Below are positions 1 through 9,019 of a stretch of DNA of 64,000 bases, one piece after another. Under the pieces are notes generated by a model. It saw only the letters and a list, made by a program, of their open reading frames with translations, was not told the origin of the DNA and ran no database searches. The position numbers and the translations under genes are program-made. Numbering within the stretch: position 1 is the first letter of the stretch; every line of letters starts with the position of its first letter. Source of the DNA: Desulfobulbaceae bacterium (GTDB taxonomy: Bacteria; Desulfobacterota; Desulfobulbia; Desulfobulbales; Desulfocapsaceae); assembly GCA_011390165.1 (NCBI GenBank), contig JAABSV010000002.1, positions 62,001 through 126,000 on the forward strand, read 5' to 3'.

Positions 1-126
1 CCGGTGGGTGACCAGGGCTGTCAGCAGCTGGAGCTTGTTGAAAAGCGTGGCGGCGAGCTCTCGGTATCGCCGCTGGTTTCGGTCCGTTTTGTTGACCTGG
101 TGGGAGAACATGGCTGGAGTATCTGA
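1..126 (+). CDS. pcm: Protein-L-isoaspartate O-methyltransferase, C-terminal end (partial)
   Basis: The first 41 codons read in frame 1 to a TGA at 124-126. They contain PVGDQ, LELVEK and a terminal VRFVDLVGEHGW, the characteristic C-terminus of protein-L-isoaspartate(D-aspartate) O-methyltransferase, which uses SAM to start repair of isomerised aspartyl residues in aged cytoplasmic proteins. The N-terminal SAM-binding part lies outside the window. The stop overlaps the start of the next gene by 17 bases, so the two are probably translationally coupled. Identification rests on the C-terminal motif only. Confidence 0.8.
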   Translation, partial: PVGDQGCQQLELVEKRGGELSVSPLVSVRFVDLVGEHGWSI

Positions 127-727
127 GGGTTCCCCCTCACCCGGGGCGCTGCGCCGCCTCTACGACCGGTGCATGGGCTGGATCAGCGGTCGGCACGGAG
201 AATGGGCGTTATTTCTGATCGCCTTTGTCGAGTCCTCCTTTTTCCCGATTCCCCCCGATGTTTTTCTCATTGCGATGTGTGTGGCCATCCCGGCTAAATC
301 GTTCCGCTACGCGGCCATCTGTGCCGTCGGTTCGGTGCTTGGCGGGGGCTTCGGCTATGGTCTTGGTTTCTGGTTCATGGACAGTGTCGGGATGACCATT
401 GTCAACTGGTACGGGCTGACCGAAAAGTACCAGCTGGCCCAGCGCTACTTTCTCGACTACGATGTCTGGATCGTCGGAACCGCCGGTTTTACCCCCATTC
501 CCTATAAGCTGTTCACCATTACCGCCGGTTTTGCCAAGTCGAACTTCCTCACCTTCATGCTGGTCTCGCTCCTCTCCCGCTCCGCCCGTTTTTTCCTGGT
601 TGCCGCCCTGATCTGGAAATTCGGGCCACAGATCAGAAAATGTATCGACCGGTACTTCAACCTTCTCTCGATTCTCTTCATCGTCCTGCTGGCCGGTGGT
701 TTTCTGCTGATCAAGCTGGTTTTGTAA
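110..727 (+). CDS. YqaA/DedA-type (VTT domain) inner-membrane protein
   Basis: A 205-residue membrane protein with several hydrophobic segments. The stretch ALFLIAFVESSFFPIPPDV near the N-terminus, a glycine-rich GSVLGGGFGYGLG segment and AGFTPIPYKLFTITAG are the hallmarks of the YqaA branch of the DedA/VTT family. Relatives act in membrane homeostasis and in some cases move lipids across the membrane; the substrate here is unknown. I chose the ATG at 110 because a GGGAG ribosome site precedes it and because the region further upstream codes for the end of pcm in another frame. A longer reading from base 8 is therefore unlikely. Confidence 0.85.
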   Translation: MAGVSEGSPSPGALRRLYDRCMGWISGRHGEWALFLIAFVESSFFPIPPDVFLIAMCVAIPAKSFRYAAICAVGSVLGGGFGYGLGFWFMDSVGMTIVNWYGLTEKYQLAQRYFLDYDVWIVGTAGFTPIPYKLFTITAGFAKSNFLTFMLVSLLSRSARFFLVAALIWKFGPQIRKCIDRYFNLLSILFIVLLAGGFLLIKLVL

Positions 728-759
728 AGTTCGAGGGAATTTTCTTGTGGAAGGAGAAG

Positions 760-1179
760 ATGGCAGCTGTTGTGGAGCAGGAGGTGAAAGCTTTTCTGGA
801 TGGCTGGCCGGCAGAGGCTGAGTCCCTGCGCGGCTGGTTCGTCCGCTTTTATGAAGAGTTACGGGCGATGGCCGGGGTGCAACTGCAATTTGTTGCCCGG
901 CCCGGGGTGAGTTACTCTCTTCGGCCCCGACACCTACGGCAGAGTGGCCGACAGCTCTTTGCCATTGTCGACGTGATCGACGACGATCCGGCTGCCCGCT
1001 GGCTGTCGATCTGCTTTTACGGCGATATGATCACCGATCCGGAAGGGCGGGGAGAGCTGATCCCGGGCGGCCTCGGCGGAGAAGACGGCTACTGTTTCGA
1101 TTTCTCCGAGGAGGAGGCCGCTCTCGGCAACTACCTCCTCGCCCGTCTGGCTGAGGCGGCGGCCAGCGCCGCGGCCTGA
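760..1179 (+). CDS. Conserved hypothetical protein, 139 aa
   Basis: A small soluble protein, rich in aromatic and acidic residues, with no signal peptide or membrane segment. I do not recognise the family. The ATG at 760 has an AAGGAG ribosome site seven bases upstream and lies 32 bases after the VTT membrane protein, so it is probably the last gene of that operon. The middle part (residues about 35-110) alternates short beta-like stretches such as QLFAIVDVIDDD and RWLSICFYGDMI, as in a compact alpha/beta domain. The alanine-rich tail resembles an open helix. No function is assigned. Confidence 0.65.
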   Translation: MAAVVEQEVKAFLDGWPAEAESLRGWFVRFYEELRAMAGVQLQFVARPGVSYSLRPRHLRQSGRQLFAIVDVIDDDPAARWLSICFYGDMITDPEGRGELIPGGLGGEDGYCFDFSEEEAALGNYLLARLAEAAASAAA

Positions 1180-1204
1180 TCAGGTTTTTTGGTTGCGGAG
1201 AGTT

Positions 1205-1231
1205 CCGGGCAGGTATTACAAACCTGCCCGG
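1205..1231. terminator. Hairpin between convergent genes
   Basis: A perfect 10-bp inverted repeat (CCGGGCAGGT and ACCTGCCCGG) with a 7-base loop sits between the convergent ends of the 139-residue protein and the UPF0210 gene. The position suggests a shared bidirectional terminator. There is no clean T-run directly after the stem on either side. Confidence 0.55.
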
Positions 1232-1261
1232 CCCGAACCGAGGTTGATGGAAGCGGTCCGG

Positions 1262-2644
1262 TCAGTTTTTAAAGCTGTGCAGAGGGGCCGGCATCCTTCC
1301 CCCCCAGGCAATGAAGCGGCTTGACTTGCCGACATTACGCACCGCCATGATCGGGCTGGCACCGAACAGTCCACCGAAACTGACCTCTTCACCGGCCTCT
1401 TTTCCCGGTACTGGGATCAGGCGGGCGGCCGTGGTCTTGCTGTTGATCACTCCCATGGCCATCTCGTCGGCGATGATGGCGGCGATGGTATCGGCGTCCA
1501 CCGAGCCGGGAATCGCCACCATGTCCAGACCCACCGAACAGACTGCGGTCATCGCCTCCAGCTTTTCCAGGCAGAGGCTGCCGTCACCAACTGCTTCCGC
1601 CAGCAGGGCATCCTCCATTACCGGGATAAAGGCACCGCTCAGCCCGCCGACAGTCTTACTGGCGAAGATTCCCCCTTTCTTTACGGCATCGTTGAGCATT
1701 GCCAGGATGGCGGTGGACCCCGGGGCGCCGATGGCGTCGATGCCGAGAATCCGGAAAATCTCGCCGACACTGTCACCAATGGTTGGGGTCGGGGCAAGGG
1801 AGAGGTCAACCACCCCGAAGTCGATCCCCATGGCCCGGGAGACCGCCCGGCCGATCAGCTCTCCGCAGCGAGTGACCCGGAAGGTGGTCTGTTTGATCTC
1901 TTCGGCCAGTTCGTCGAAGCGGAGGCTGCCGGGGCTGGAGTGGTTGCTGATCAGCCGCTCCAGAGCCCGGGCGATTACCCCCGGGCCGCTCACGCCGACG
2001 TTGAGGACTGCATCCCCCTCACCCAGGCCATGGATAGCCCCGGCCATGAAGGGGTTGTCACCGGGCTGGTTGCAGAAGACCACGAACTTGGCGGCCCCGA
2101 AGCCACCCCGATCGGCAGTCCGTTCAGCCAGTTCCTTGACGGTGTGCCCCATCATCGCCAGGGCGTCCATGTTGATTCCCTGGCCGGTGGTGGCAATATT
2201 CACCGAGGCGCAGATCTTCTCGGTTACCGCCAGGGCCTCGGGGATGGCCGCGATCAGTTCCCGGTCGGTGGCGGTCATCCCCTTCTCCACCTGGGCGGAA
2301 AAACCACCAAGGATGTCCACCCCGACATTGCCGGCCGCCCGGTCGAGGGTCTGGGCGATACGGACAAAATCGTGGCGCCCGTAGCCGGCGCCGACAAAGG
2401 CGATGGGGGTGACCGCGATCCGCTTGTTCACCACCGGGATCCCGTAACGGCGGCTCATCGCCTCGCAGCTGGCGACAAAGTTGCCGGCGACCTGTTCGAT
2501 TCTGGCGGCAATATTGTCGCAGCAGCTTTTGATCCCCTCCCCTCTGGTATCGAGGAGGTTGATCCCCATGGTGACCGTCCGGACATCGAGATTTTCCTTC
2601 TGGATCATCTCGACGGTGGCGAGAATCTGGTCTGAGCGTAACAT
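1262..2644 (-). CDS. PFL family protein (UPF0210/DUF711)
   Basis: A 460-residue protein of the UPF0210 family, often named PFL-like because its fold is related to pyruvate formate-lyase/anaerobic ribonucleotide reductase barrels. Family signatures include the start MLRSDQILATVEMIQKENLD and the glycine-rich GVSGPGVIARALE segment. The catalytic activity of the family is unknown. Length matches the usual 450-460 residues. The gene lies 50 bases downstream of an ACT-domain gene on the same strand; this UPF0210/ACT pair is conserved in many bacteria, which suggests that the ACT protein binds an amino acid and regulates this protein. Confidence 0.85.
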   Translation of the reverse strand: MLRSDQILATVEMIQKENLDVRTVTMGINLLDTRGEGIKSCCDNIAARIEQVAGNFVASCEAMSRRYGIPVVNKRIAVTPIAFVGAGYGRHDFVRIAQTLDRAAGNVGVDILGGFSAQVEKGMTATDRELIAAIPEALAVTEKICASVNIATTGQGINMDALAMMGHTVKELAERTADRGGFGAAKFVVFCNQPGDNPFMAGAIHGLGEGDAVLNVGVSGPGVIARALERLISNHSSPGSLRFDELAEEIKQTTFRVTRCGELIGRAVSRAMGIDFGVVDLSLAPTPTIGDSVGEIFRILGIDAIGAPGSTAILAMLNDAVKKGGIFASKTVGGLSGAFIPVMEDALLAEAVGDGSLCLEKLEAMTAVCSVGLDMVAIPGSVDADTIAAIIADEMAMGVINSKTTAARLIPVPGKEAGEEVSFGGLFGASPIMAVRNVGKSSRFIAWGGRMPAPLHSFKN

Positions 2645-2694
2645 CGTGTCTCCTCTTCCCCATCGGCAAAAGGGGGCGGATTGTGGTTGGCGGG

Positions 2695-3255
2695 TCAGTG
2701 CAGGGCCACCTCGTTGGTGACCTGGAAGATATCGTTGTGCTGGATCATCACCGTCAGGTCGGTGCTGGCGGCGTAGTCGGTCAGATCTTTCTGCAACTGG
2801 TCGATGGACAGGGTGCAGCCGCGCAGGTCAAGTTGCAGAGCCATGGTATACTGGCTGTTGCGAAGACTGGTGGCGAGATCGAGGATATTGATGTTCCGTT
2901 CGAAACAAAACTGGCTGACGCCATGGACGATACCCGCCTTGTTCGGTCCCTGGACGGTGAGGATATAGCTCTCTTCCGGCGGGGCTAGCTGGGTTGCCGG
3001 TTCCGCCGGTCCCGGTTCCTTGATCGAGACCTCGAAGCGGCAGTCGGTTTTGATATGGGAGATGGCGGCGAGGAGGTCCTCTCTGGTCACCTCGGGATCG
3101 AAGGTGGCGCTGAGGATCATGGTCAGGTAGCCGCAGAGCACGGTCTGGTTGAGGTCGGCGACATCGCCGCCGAGGCGGTAGATGGCCCCGGTGATATTGG
3201 CAACAATCCCCGGCCGGTCCTTCGACATCACCGAAATGATCATCTGTTTCTGCAT
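2695..3255 (-). CDS. Double ACT-domain protein (UPF0237/GcvR-like)
   Basis: A 186-residue cytoplasmic protein with two ACT domains. The first (residues about 4-75) opens with IISVMSKDRPGIVANI and the second (about 105-180) with YILTVQGPNKAGIVHGVSQ; the repeated DRPGIV/NKAGIV turns are the amino-acid-binding motif of the fold. Such proteins are usually amino-acid sensors or regulators rather than enzymes. The start at 3255 is set by an AGGAGAG ribosome site; an upstream in-frame extension has no such site and is not protein-like. It is the first gene of a pair with the UPF0210 gene. Confidence 0.85.
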   Translation of the reverse strand: MQKQMIISVMSKDRPGIVANITGAIYRLGGDVADLNQTVLCGYLTMILSATFDPEVTREDLLAAISHIKTDCRFEVSIKEPGPAEPATQLAPPEESYILTVQGPNKAGIVHGVSQFCFERNINILDLATSLRNSQYTMALQLDLRGCTLSIDQLQKDLTDYAASTDLTVMIQHNDIFQVTNEVALH

Positions 3256-3587
3256 CGTCTCTCTCCTGCTGCAATGTGGCGCATCGCCCTGGTAAGGTGG
3301 TCCCGGCCGCCCTGGCGGCAGGAAAATTGTCCAATATTTCACACTTTCCTCGAATCGGCAAGGGGGAAAATCGGCCCGCGCCGGTGACCCAGTGTCGGTA
3401 GCCTTCTGCCGGAGACCATCGCCTCCTCGTCCGGAGGGTGATTGTAGGGGTAATTTTTCCGCTTTGCCAGTATACTCAAGGCGCCGGCAAGAGGAGAACG
3501 GCGGTCTGGGGCCGTCGGTGCGAGGTCGATGGAAGAGGTCGACCACCGGTTGCCGCCACCGGGATACATGTGCAGGAGTCTGCCGCA
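3256..3587. promoter_or_regulatory. Divergent intergenic region between the ACT gene and holB
   Basis: This 332-base gap carries the 5' regions of two divergent operons. A TATACT sequence at 3471-3476 is a good -10 element for holB, but its -35 partner is weak. No -10/-35 pair stands out on the minus strand. I see no RNA gene or repeat in it; short reading frames here look like chance. Confidence 0.4.
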
Positions 3588-4601
3588 ATGACCGAATTGC
3601 CCCCCCTCTGTTTTACCCGCCTGCTCGGCCAGGAGAAGGGTAAACGGATACTTCTCCGCTCCCTTGCCGCCGGTCGCATCCCCCACGCCCTCCTTTTTCG
3701 GGGTCCGGATGGGGTGGGCAAGGCGCTGTTCGCCCGGGGGCTGGCGGCTGTGCTCAACTGCCGGGATCAGGCAGCTGGTGCCGCCTGCGGCCGTTGCCCC
3801 TCCTGTCGGAAACTGGCCGCCATGAACCACCCGGATTTTCTCGTCGTTCGTCCAGAAAAGGGGGCATTGAAGATCGAGCAGATCCGCCGCTTGAGCCGGG
3901 AACTGAGTTACCCACCCTACGAGTCGAAGCGACGGGTGGTGGTACTGGAAGATATCCAGACGATGCGGCGGGAGGCGGCCAACAGCCTGTTGAAAACGCT
4001 TGAAGAGCCACCGGCCGACAACCTGTTGGTGCTCACCGCCGATGCCTCCCGGGAGATTCTCCCCACCCTGGTTTCCCGGTGCCAGGTGGTCCCATTCGTG
4101 CCGCTCTCCCTTGTCGACACCGTCACCCTGCTCCAGCAACATGGGGTGGATGCAGTGGCTGCCCCCCTCCTGGCCCGGCTTTCTGAAGGCAGTCCCGGCC
4201 GGGCCCTCCTCTTTCACCGCCAGGAGATGGTCGGGTTGTGGCGGGAAGTGGTTACCCTTCTTGTCGGGGCCGGTGAAGACCCGGACCGGGAGGTCCTGCC
4301 CCTGTTGCACATGGCCGAGCGGATGGCGGCCCTGCAGGAGGCCCTGCCATCCTTGCTCGGTCTGTTGAAAATTTGGCTTCGCGACCTGCTTTGTGTCGAC
4401 CTCGCCCCGGACTCCGGTGGGGAGCTGCCAATCCGGCCGACGAAAAGCTGGAGTTCCGGCCAACTATTTGCTAGATTGCAGGCGATTGCGCTGGCTGAAG
4501 AGCAGCTGGCCCGGAATTGCAACCGGGCCCTGGTCGCGGAAGTGCTCCTCTTTGCCCTGCAGGGGGGCATAGAATCACCCCGGCGATTTTCTATAAGATA
4601 A
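3588..4601 (+). CDS. holB: DNA polymerase III delta' subunit
   Basis: A 337-residue AAA+ clamp-loader subunit. It has a Walker A motif FRGPDGVGKA (residues about 39-48), a zinc module CGRCPSCRK with an earlier Cys (about 57-80), and an LVSRCQVV sensor-1/SRC stretch. In the clamp loader, delta' works with delta and the DnaX product to place the beta clamp on DNA. The ATG at 3588 is preceded by AGGAG; an in-frame upstream extension is poor in protein features. The gene starts the holB-PSP1-metG cluster, an arrangement common in deltaproteobacterial lineages. The C-terminal collar region is diverged, as is usual. Confidence 0.9.
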   Translation: MTELPPLCFTRLLGQEKGKRILLRSLAAGRIPHALLFRGPDGVGKALFARGLAAVLNCRDQAAGAACGRCPSCRKLAAMNHPDFLVVRPEKGALKIEQIRRLSRELSYPPYESKRRVVVLEDIQTMRREAANSLLKTLEEPPADNLLVLTADASREILPTLVSRCQVVPFVPLSLVDTVTLLQQHGVDAVAAPLLARLSEGSPGRALLFHRQEMVGLWREVVTLLVGAGEDPDREVLPLLHMAERMAALQEALPSLLGLLKIWLRDLLCVDLAPDSGGELPIRPTKSWSSGQLFARLQAIALAEEQLARNCNRALVAEVLLFALQGGIESPRRFSIR

Positions 4602-4610
4602 GGATCCGCT

Positions 4611-5492
4611 ATGACGGAAAGTGTCGCAGAGGGCGGTGATGGTGCCGCCGGGCAGGAAAATTTTTACCGCATCCGCTTCCGCCGGGATGGCCAGCTGGCC
4701 ACTGCCGTCGGCCCCGTCCCGGGGCTGACCAGGGGCGAGGTGGTGCTGGTCGGCACCGACCATGGTGCCGAACCGGCCGAAATTGCCGGCAACAGCCCCA
4801 TCTGTGGCTGCCACGGCGAGAGGCGACAGGCCGGCCTGCTGATCGAGCGGCTGGCGACTGCCGCCGAAAAGGAAAAGTACCTTGCCCTTGGCGAGGCCGA
4901 GGAGCGGGCCTTCACCGTCTGTCGTGGCCTGATCGACAAGCACCGGTTGAGCATGCACCTGGTTCGGGTAGAACGGTTTTTCAACGGCAGCAAGATGATC
5001 TTCTACTTCACCGCCGACAGTCGGGTCGATTTTCGTGCCCTGGTAAAAGATCTGGTTCAGGAGTTTCGAACCAGGGTGGAGATGCGCCAGGTGGGGGTTC
5101 GCCACGAGACCAAAATGATCGGCGGCATCGGCACCTGCGGGCGGGAGCTTTGCTGCTCTTCCTATATCCAAAATTTTGATTCGGTCTCCATCAAGATGGC
5201 CAAGGAGCAGGATTTGCCGCTCAACCCGGCCAAGATCTCCGGGGTGTGCAACCGTCTGCTCTGCTGCCTTACCTATGAATACGAGACCTACCGGCGACGG
5301 CGAAAAAACATGCCGAAGTCCGGCAAACGGATTACCATTGACGGAGAACGTTTCCTGGTCAAGCGCCAGATTCCGCTCCAGGATGCGGTGGTGGTGGAAA
5401 ACAGTGCCGGAGAGGAGCAGATTCTCGACAAACACCAGTGGAAGAATTTTCAGCCCCTGAAAAAAGAGACTGCCGACCAGAAAAAGGAGTAA
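4611..5492 (+). CDS. PSP1 domain protein (RicT/YaaT family)
   Basis: A 293-residue protein with the PSP1 C-terminal domain, marked by FYFTADSRVDFRALVKDL, GRELCCSSY and GVCNRLLCCLTYEYE. In Bacillus the homologue RicT (YaaT) forms a Y-complex with RicA and RicF that carries iron-sulfur clusters and affects RNA processing; the partners are not visible here, so the role in this organism is inferred only. The cysteines of CGRELCC and CCLTYE are the conserved ligands. The gene follows holB by nine bases and precedes metG, a common order across bacteria. Confidence 0.88.
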   Translation: MTESVAEGGDGAAGQENFYRIRFRRDGQLATAVGPVPGLTRGEVVLVGTDHGAEPAEIAGNSPICGCHGERRQAGLLIERLATAAEKEKYLALGEAEERAFTVCRGLIDKHRLSMHLVRVERFFNGSKMIFYFTADSRVDFRALVKDLVQEFRTRVEMRQVGVRHETKMIGGIGTCGRELCCSSYIQNFDSVSIKMAKEQDLPLNPAKISGVCNRLLCCLTYEYETYRRRRKNMPKSGKRITIDGERFLVKRQIPLQDAVVVENSAGEEQILDKHQWKNFQPLKKETADQKKE

Positions 5493-5561
5493 AAACGACT
5501 GAATCGCCGCGCCACCTCCCGGTTGCATCCAGCGCCGGGCCCCTTCAGCCGAATAGCCGAG

Positions 5562-7487
5562 ATGACCACCTACATCACCACCCCGATATACTACGTCAAT
5601 GCCCAGCCGCACCTCGGGCATGCCTACACCACCATGGTTGCCGATACCTACAGCCGCTTCAAGCGGCTCTGCGGGGATCGGGTCCGTTTCCAGACCGGAA
5701 CCGACGAACACGGCGACAAAATCGTCAAGGCGGCCGAGGGGGAGAATCTGCCTCCCCGCGACTACGTCGACCGGATCAGCCGGATGTTTCGGGATACCTG
5801 GCCGTTGCTGGTGGTGGAACCGGACCATTTTATCCGGACCACCGACCCCGAGCATATAGCCGTGGTGCGGAACATTCTCCAGAAGGTCTATGACCAGGGC
5901 GATATCTACTTCGACGAGTATACCGGGCTCTACTGTCAGGGGTGTGAACGCTACCTGACCGAGAAGGAACTGGTCGACGGCAACTGCCCGGACCATCTGC
6001 AACCGCCCCGGGAGATTGCCGAAAAGAACTATTTTTTTCGGATGTCCAGGTACCAGCAGCCGCTGATCGACCATATCCGGGCTAATCCGGAGTTCATCAC
6101 CCCCGAGCGCTACCGCAACGAGGTGCTCTCCTTCCTCTCCGAACCCCTGGAGGACCTCTGTATCTCCAGGCCGAAGTCCCGGCTCACCTGGGGGATAGAA
6201 CTCCCCTTCGACGCCGCTTTTGTCACCTATGTCTGGTTTGATGCCCTGATCAACTACCTGACCGGCATCGGCTACCCGGACGGGAACGATTTTGCCACGT
6301 TCTGGCCGGTGGCCGAGCACCTGATCGCCAAGGATATCCTCAAGCCCCATGCCATCTATTGGCCGACCATGCTCCTGGCCGCCGGCATTCCCCTCTACCA
6401 GCGGCTTCACGTGCACGGCTACTGGAACGTCGACGATACCAAGATGTCGAAAAGTATCGGTAATGTGGTCCGCCCTGCCGAACTGGTGGCCGAGTACGGT
6501 GCCGATACCCTGCGCTATTTCACCCTGCGGGAGATGTCCTTTGGCCTCGATTCGTCCTTTTCCTCTGCCGCCATCGTCAGCCGCTATAACGCCGACCTGG
6601 CCAACGACCTCGGCAACCTCTACAGCCGGGTCATGGCGATGGTACGAAAGTATCGTGGCGGCCGGGTGCCCGAGGCAGGCGGCGGGGACGATGATCGGCT
6701 GCTGGCCGAAGCCGCTGGCGTTATGCTTGCCGCCTACCGCAGCAATATGGCCGGGTTCCGTTTTCACCTGGCCCTGCAGGCGGTCTGGGAGTTTGTCGGC
6801 CTGACCAACCGCTATATCGTTGAGAATCAACCCTGGCAGCTTGCCGCCGAGCCGGAGCGAGCGGTTCGGCTTGACCAGGTGCTCTACAACTCCCTGGAGG
6901 CTCTCCGCCTGCTTACCCTGGTGCTTCGGCCGATTCTGCCGGAAAAGAGTGTGGTGATGGGCCAGGGCCTGGGATTGGCAGCAGATGACAGGCGGGTTTC
7001 CGACCTGGCTGTCGGGGCTCTCTGGGGAGGGCTCACTGCCGGCAGCGAACTGGTCGCCGTCGACAACCTCTTTCCGCGTCTAGAAAAGCAGCCGGCGGCT
7101 TCAGCGGCCCCGGGGCCGGCGGAGGCGGTCGCCGACTTGACCGATTCGGCAGTGACGCTGGTCAGTCTCGAACAGTTTCGGCAGGTCGATGTGCGGGTGG
7201 CCGAGATAGTTGCCGCCCGGCCGGTAAAAAAGTCGACCAGACTGCTCCACCTGACCGTTCGCCTCCCCGAGGAGCGAACCATCGTTGCCGGTATTGCCGA
7301 ACACTACCGTCCCGAGGAACTCATCGGGCGGCAGGTCCTGGTCGTTGCCAATCTCAAACCAGTGAAGATCATGGGTATCAGTTCCCAGGGGATGGTGCTG
7401 GTGGCCAAAAAGATGGAGGCGGGGCGGGAACGGTTGGTTCTGGCCGGAATCAGCGAAGAAGTCTCCCCCGGTAGCCGGCTCAGCTGA
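5562..7487 (+). CDS. metG: Methionyl-tRNA synthetase
   Basis: A class I aminoacyl-tRNA synthetase of 641 residues that charges tRNA-Met. It shows the HIGH-type motif HLGH at residues 17-20 and KMSKS at 294-298. One zinc knuckle (CQGCERYL followed by CPDH) is present, and the C-terminus from about residue 540 is an EMAPII/Arc1p-type tRNA-binding domain (VDVRVAEIVAARPV, VVANLKPVKIMGISSQGM). I chose the ATG at 5562 because MTTYITTPIYYVNA is the conserved N-terminus; no strong ribosome site is visible. It lies in the holB operon. Confidence 0.97.
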   Translation: MTTYITTPIYYVNAQPHLGHAYTTMVADTYSRFKRLCGDRVRFQTGTDEHGDKIVKAAEGENLPPRDYVDRISRMFRDTWPLLVVEPDHFIRTTDPEHIAVVRNILQKVYDQGDIYFDEYTGLYCQGCERYLTEKELVDGNCPDHLQPPREIAEKNYFFRMSRYQQPLIDHIRANPEFITPERYRNEVLSFLSEPLEDLCISRPKSRLTWGIELPFDAAFVTYVWFDALINYLTGIGYPDGNDFATFWPVAEHLIAKDILKPHAIYWPTMLLAAGIPLYQRLHVHGYWNVDDTKMSKSIGNVVRPAELVAEYGADTLRYFTLREMSFGLDSSFSSAAIVSRYNADLANDLGNLYSRVMAMVRKYRGGRVPEAGGGDDDRLLAEAAGVMLAAYRSNMAGFRFHLALQAVWEFVGLTNRYIVENQPWQLAAEPERAVRLDQVLYNSLEALRLLTLVLRPILPEKSVVMGQGLGLAADDRRVSDLAVGALWGGLTAGSELVAVDNLFPRLEKQPAASAAPGPAEAVADLTDSAVTLVSLEQFRQVDVRVAEIVAARPVKKSTRLLHLTVRLPEERTIVAGIAEHYRPEELIGRQVLVVANLKPVKIMGISSQGMVLVAKKMEAGRERLVLAGISEEVSPGSRLS

Positions 7488-7504
7488 ATGGAAAGGAGAA
7501 AAGG

Positions 7505-7804
7505 ATGTTTGTTGTCAACAACTTCATGATGGCCATTGCCCAGATACTTGATTTTCTGCTCACCATCTACATGTGGATCATCATCGGCAGGGCGGTGATT
7601 TCCTGGGTCAATGCCGACCCCTATAACCCGATTGTCCGGTTCCTCTTCGAAGCTACCGAGCCGGTACTCAGCCGCATTCGCCGGTTCCTGCCCCTGCACT
7701 TCGGGGGGATCGATTTTTCCCCGATGATACTGATCCTGGGGATCATGTTTCTCCAGAGTTTTCTCGTCCGTACCCTGAAACAGATCGCTGTCGGGATGGG
7801 ATAG
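7505..7804 (+). CDS. yggT: YggT family membrane protein
   Basis: A 99-residue inner-membrane protein of the YggT/YlmG family with two hydrophobic segments (about residues 10-30 and 75-92) flanking the family motif ISWVNADPYNPIVRFL and EPVLSRIRRFLP. Family members are linked to cell division, osmotic response and membrane protein assembly; none has a defined enzymatic activity. It is followed by a DivIVA gene, and yggT-divIVA pairing is conserved in many bacteria, including Gram-positives, which supports a role at the division or polar site. An AAGGAG-like site precedes the ATG. Confidence 0.9.
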   Translation: MFVVNNFMMAIAQILDFLLTIYMWIIIGRAVISWVNADPYNPIVRFLFEATEPVLSRIRRFLPLHFGGIDFSPMILILGIMFLQSFLVRTLKQIAVGMG

Positions 7805-7846
7805 AGGGAGTGGTCTGTCGCCAACTTTCAACCAGGGAGAGCAGTC

Positions 7847-8698
7847 ATGCTGACCGCACAGGCAATCAAGGATCAGGAGTTTCAGATCAAGTTCCGGGGC
7901 TACGATGCAATTGAGGTGAAGGCCTACCTCGAGCAACTGGCCGAAGACTTCTTTGAACTGGGGGAACAGAACCGGGTCCAGGCCGAGGAGATCGAGGCCC
8001 TTCTTGCCGAGCAGCAGGCGCTGCAGCAGGAAAAGGAGAATCTGGTGACCGGGTACCAGTACCACCAGTCTGAGTTTGCCGGTGAGGAGATTGTCACCCC
8101 AGCCGACCAGGAGCAGCTGGCCTTTGTGTCCGCGGAGTTGGAGGCGACCCGGGCCGATCTGGCCAGAGTGGAAGAGGAGAACCGCACCGTTCGACAGCGG
8201 CTGGCCGAACTTGAATCCAGACCGGCGGAAATGGTGAGACCGGTGGAAATGGCCCCACAGGAGCCGGAAGAAATGGCCAGATTGCGGGCCCGCCTGGAGA
8301 TGGTTGAGGAGCAGAACCGCGAACTGAAGCAGGAAGGGATCGACTTCAAAAGCACCATCGTTGCCGCCCAGAAGTTTGCCGACACCCTGCGCCAGTCTGC
8401 CGAAGAGGAGGCCCGGCAACTGCTCGGTGAGGCGAAGGTTGAAGTGGAACAGTTCCGCCACCAGGCCGAGGAGGAATTGGCGCGGCTACCCAAAGAGATC
8501 GAGGCCCTGCGCCAGCAGAAAATGAAAGTGAAAAAAGAGCTGAAGGCGGTACTCCTCTCCTATCTCAGCTCCCTGGAAGAGACTGCCGACTCGGGCCTTG
8601 AGGTTCTGGACGAGTACTCTGAGCTGTTTCAGTCTATTCAGCTGCCCGGAGACGATGCCGGCCGTCCCGACACCAACGAGTCGGGCGAAAAACCTTAG
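7847..8698 (+). CDS. DivIVA domain protein
   Basis: A 283-residue protein beginning with a DivIVA N-terminal domain (residues about 3-40; IKDQEFQIKFRGYDAIEVKA matches the membrane-curvature-binding FxxxxxGYDxxEVxxYL pattern). The rest is almost wholly heptad coiled coil rich in Glu, Gln, Ala and Leu, with a tail after about residue 255 that is more variable. In Gram-positive bacteria DivIVA marks poles and septa; in deltaproteobacteria the homologues are less studied. The stop codon is immediately followed by the ATG of the DUF167 gene, so the two are co-translated. Confidence 0.85.
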   Translation: MLTAQAIKDQEFQIKFRGYDAIEVKAYLEQLAEDFFELGEQNRVQAEEIEALLAEQQALQQEKENLVTGYQYHQSEFAGEEIVTPADQEQLAFVSAELEATRADLARVEEENRTVRQRLAELESRPAEMVRPVEMAPQEPEEMARLRARLEMVEEQNRELKQEGIDFKSTIVAAQKFADTLRQSAEEEARQLLGEAKVEVEQFRHQAEEELARLPKEIEALRQQKMKVKKELKAVLLSYLSSLEETADSGLEVLDEYSELFQSIQLPGDDAGRPDTNESGEKP

Positions 8699-9019
8699 AT
8701 GGCCTACGCCCTCACCCTGGCTGATGGCCGCGTCCAACTCCGCCTCCATGTCCAGCCCAGGGCCGTGCGGAGCCGGTTGCTTGGCCTCCATGACGGCTGT
8801 TTGAAAGTGGCCGTGGCGTCCCCCCCCGTCGATGGCCGTGCCAACCTTGCCGTGTGCCGATTTCTTGCCGATCTGCTTGGGGTGGCGCCCCGTGACGTTG
8901 TCCTTGACAGTGGGACCCAGGCAAGAAAAAAACGGGTTGTGGTGGCCAATATCGATGAACCAACACTGCGGGCGCGGCTTGCGGCCGCTCTTCCCCCTAC
9001 TGGTGGAGAAAAACGATGA
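8699..9019 (+). CDS. DUF167/UPF0235 (YggU) family protein
   Basis: A 106-residue protein of the YggU family. The motifs LRLHVQPRAVRSRLLG and VASPPVDGRANLAVCRFLADLL are diagnostic. Structures of the family show a small alpha/beta domain; the function is unknown. It begins on the base after the DivIVA stop and its own stop overlaps the next ATG (ATGA), so it is tightly coupled inside the yggT-divIVA cluster. This neighbourhood is the usual one for the family. Confidence 0.88.
   Translation: MAYALTLADGRVQLRLHVQPRAVRSRLLGLHDGCLKVAVASPPVDGRANLAVCRFLADLLGVAPRDVVLDSGTQARKKRVVVANIDEPTLRARLAAALPPTGGEKR

Noticed and set aside
4575-6830. 751-codon minus-strand frame over PSP1 and metG
   Set aside because: Antisense shadow of two well-identified genes; no domain signatures.
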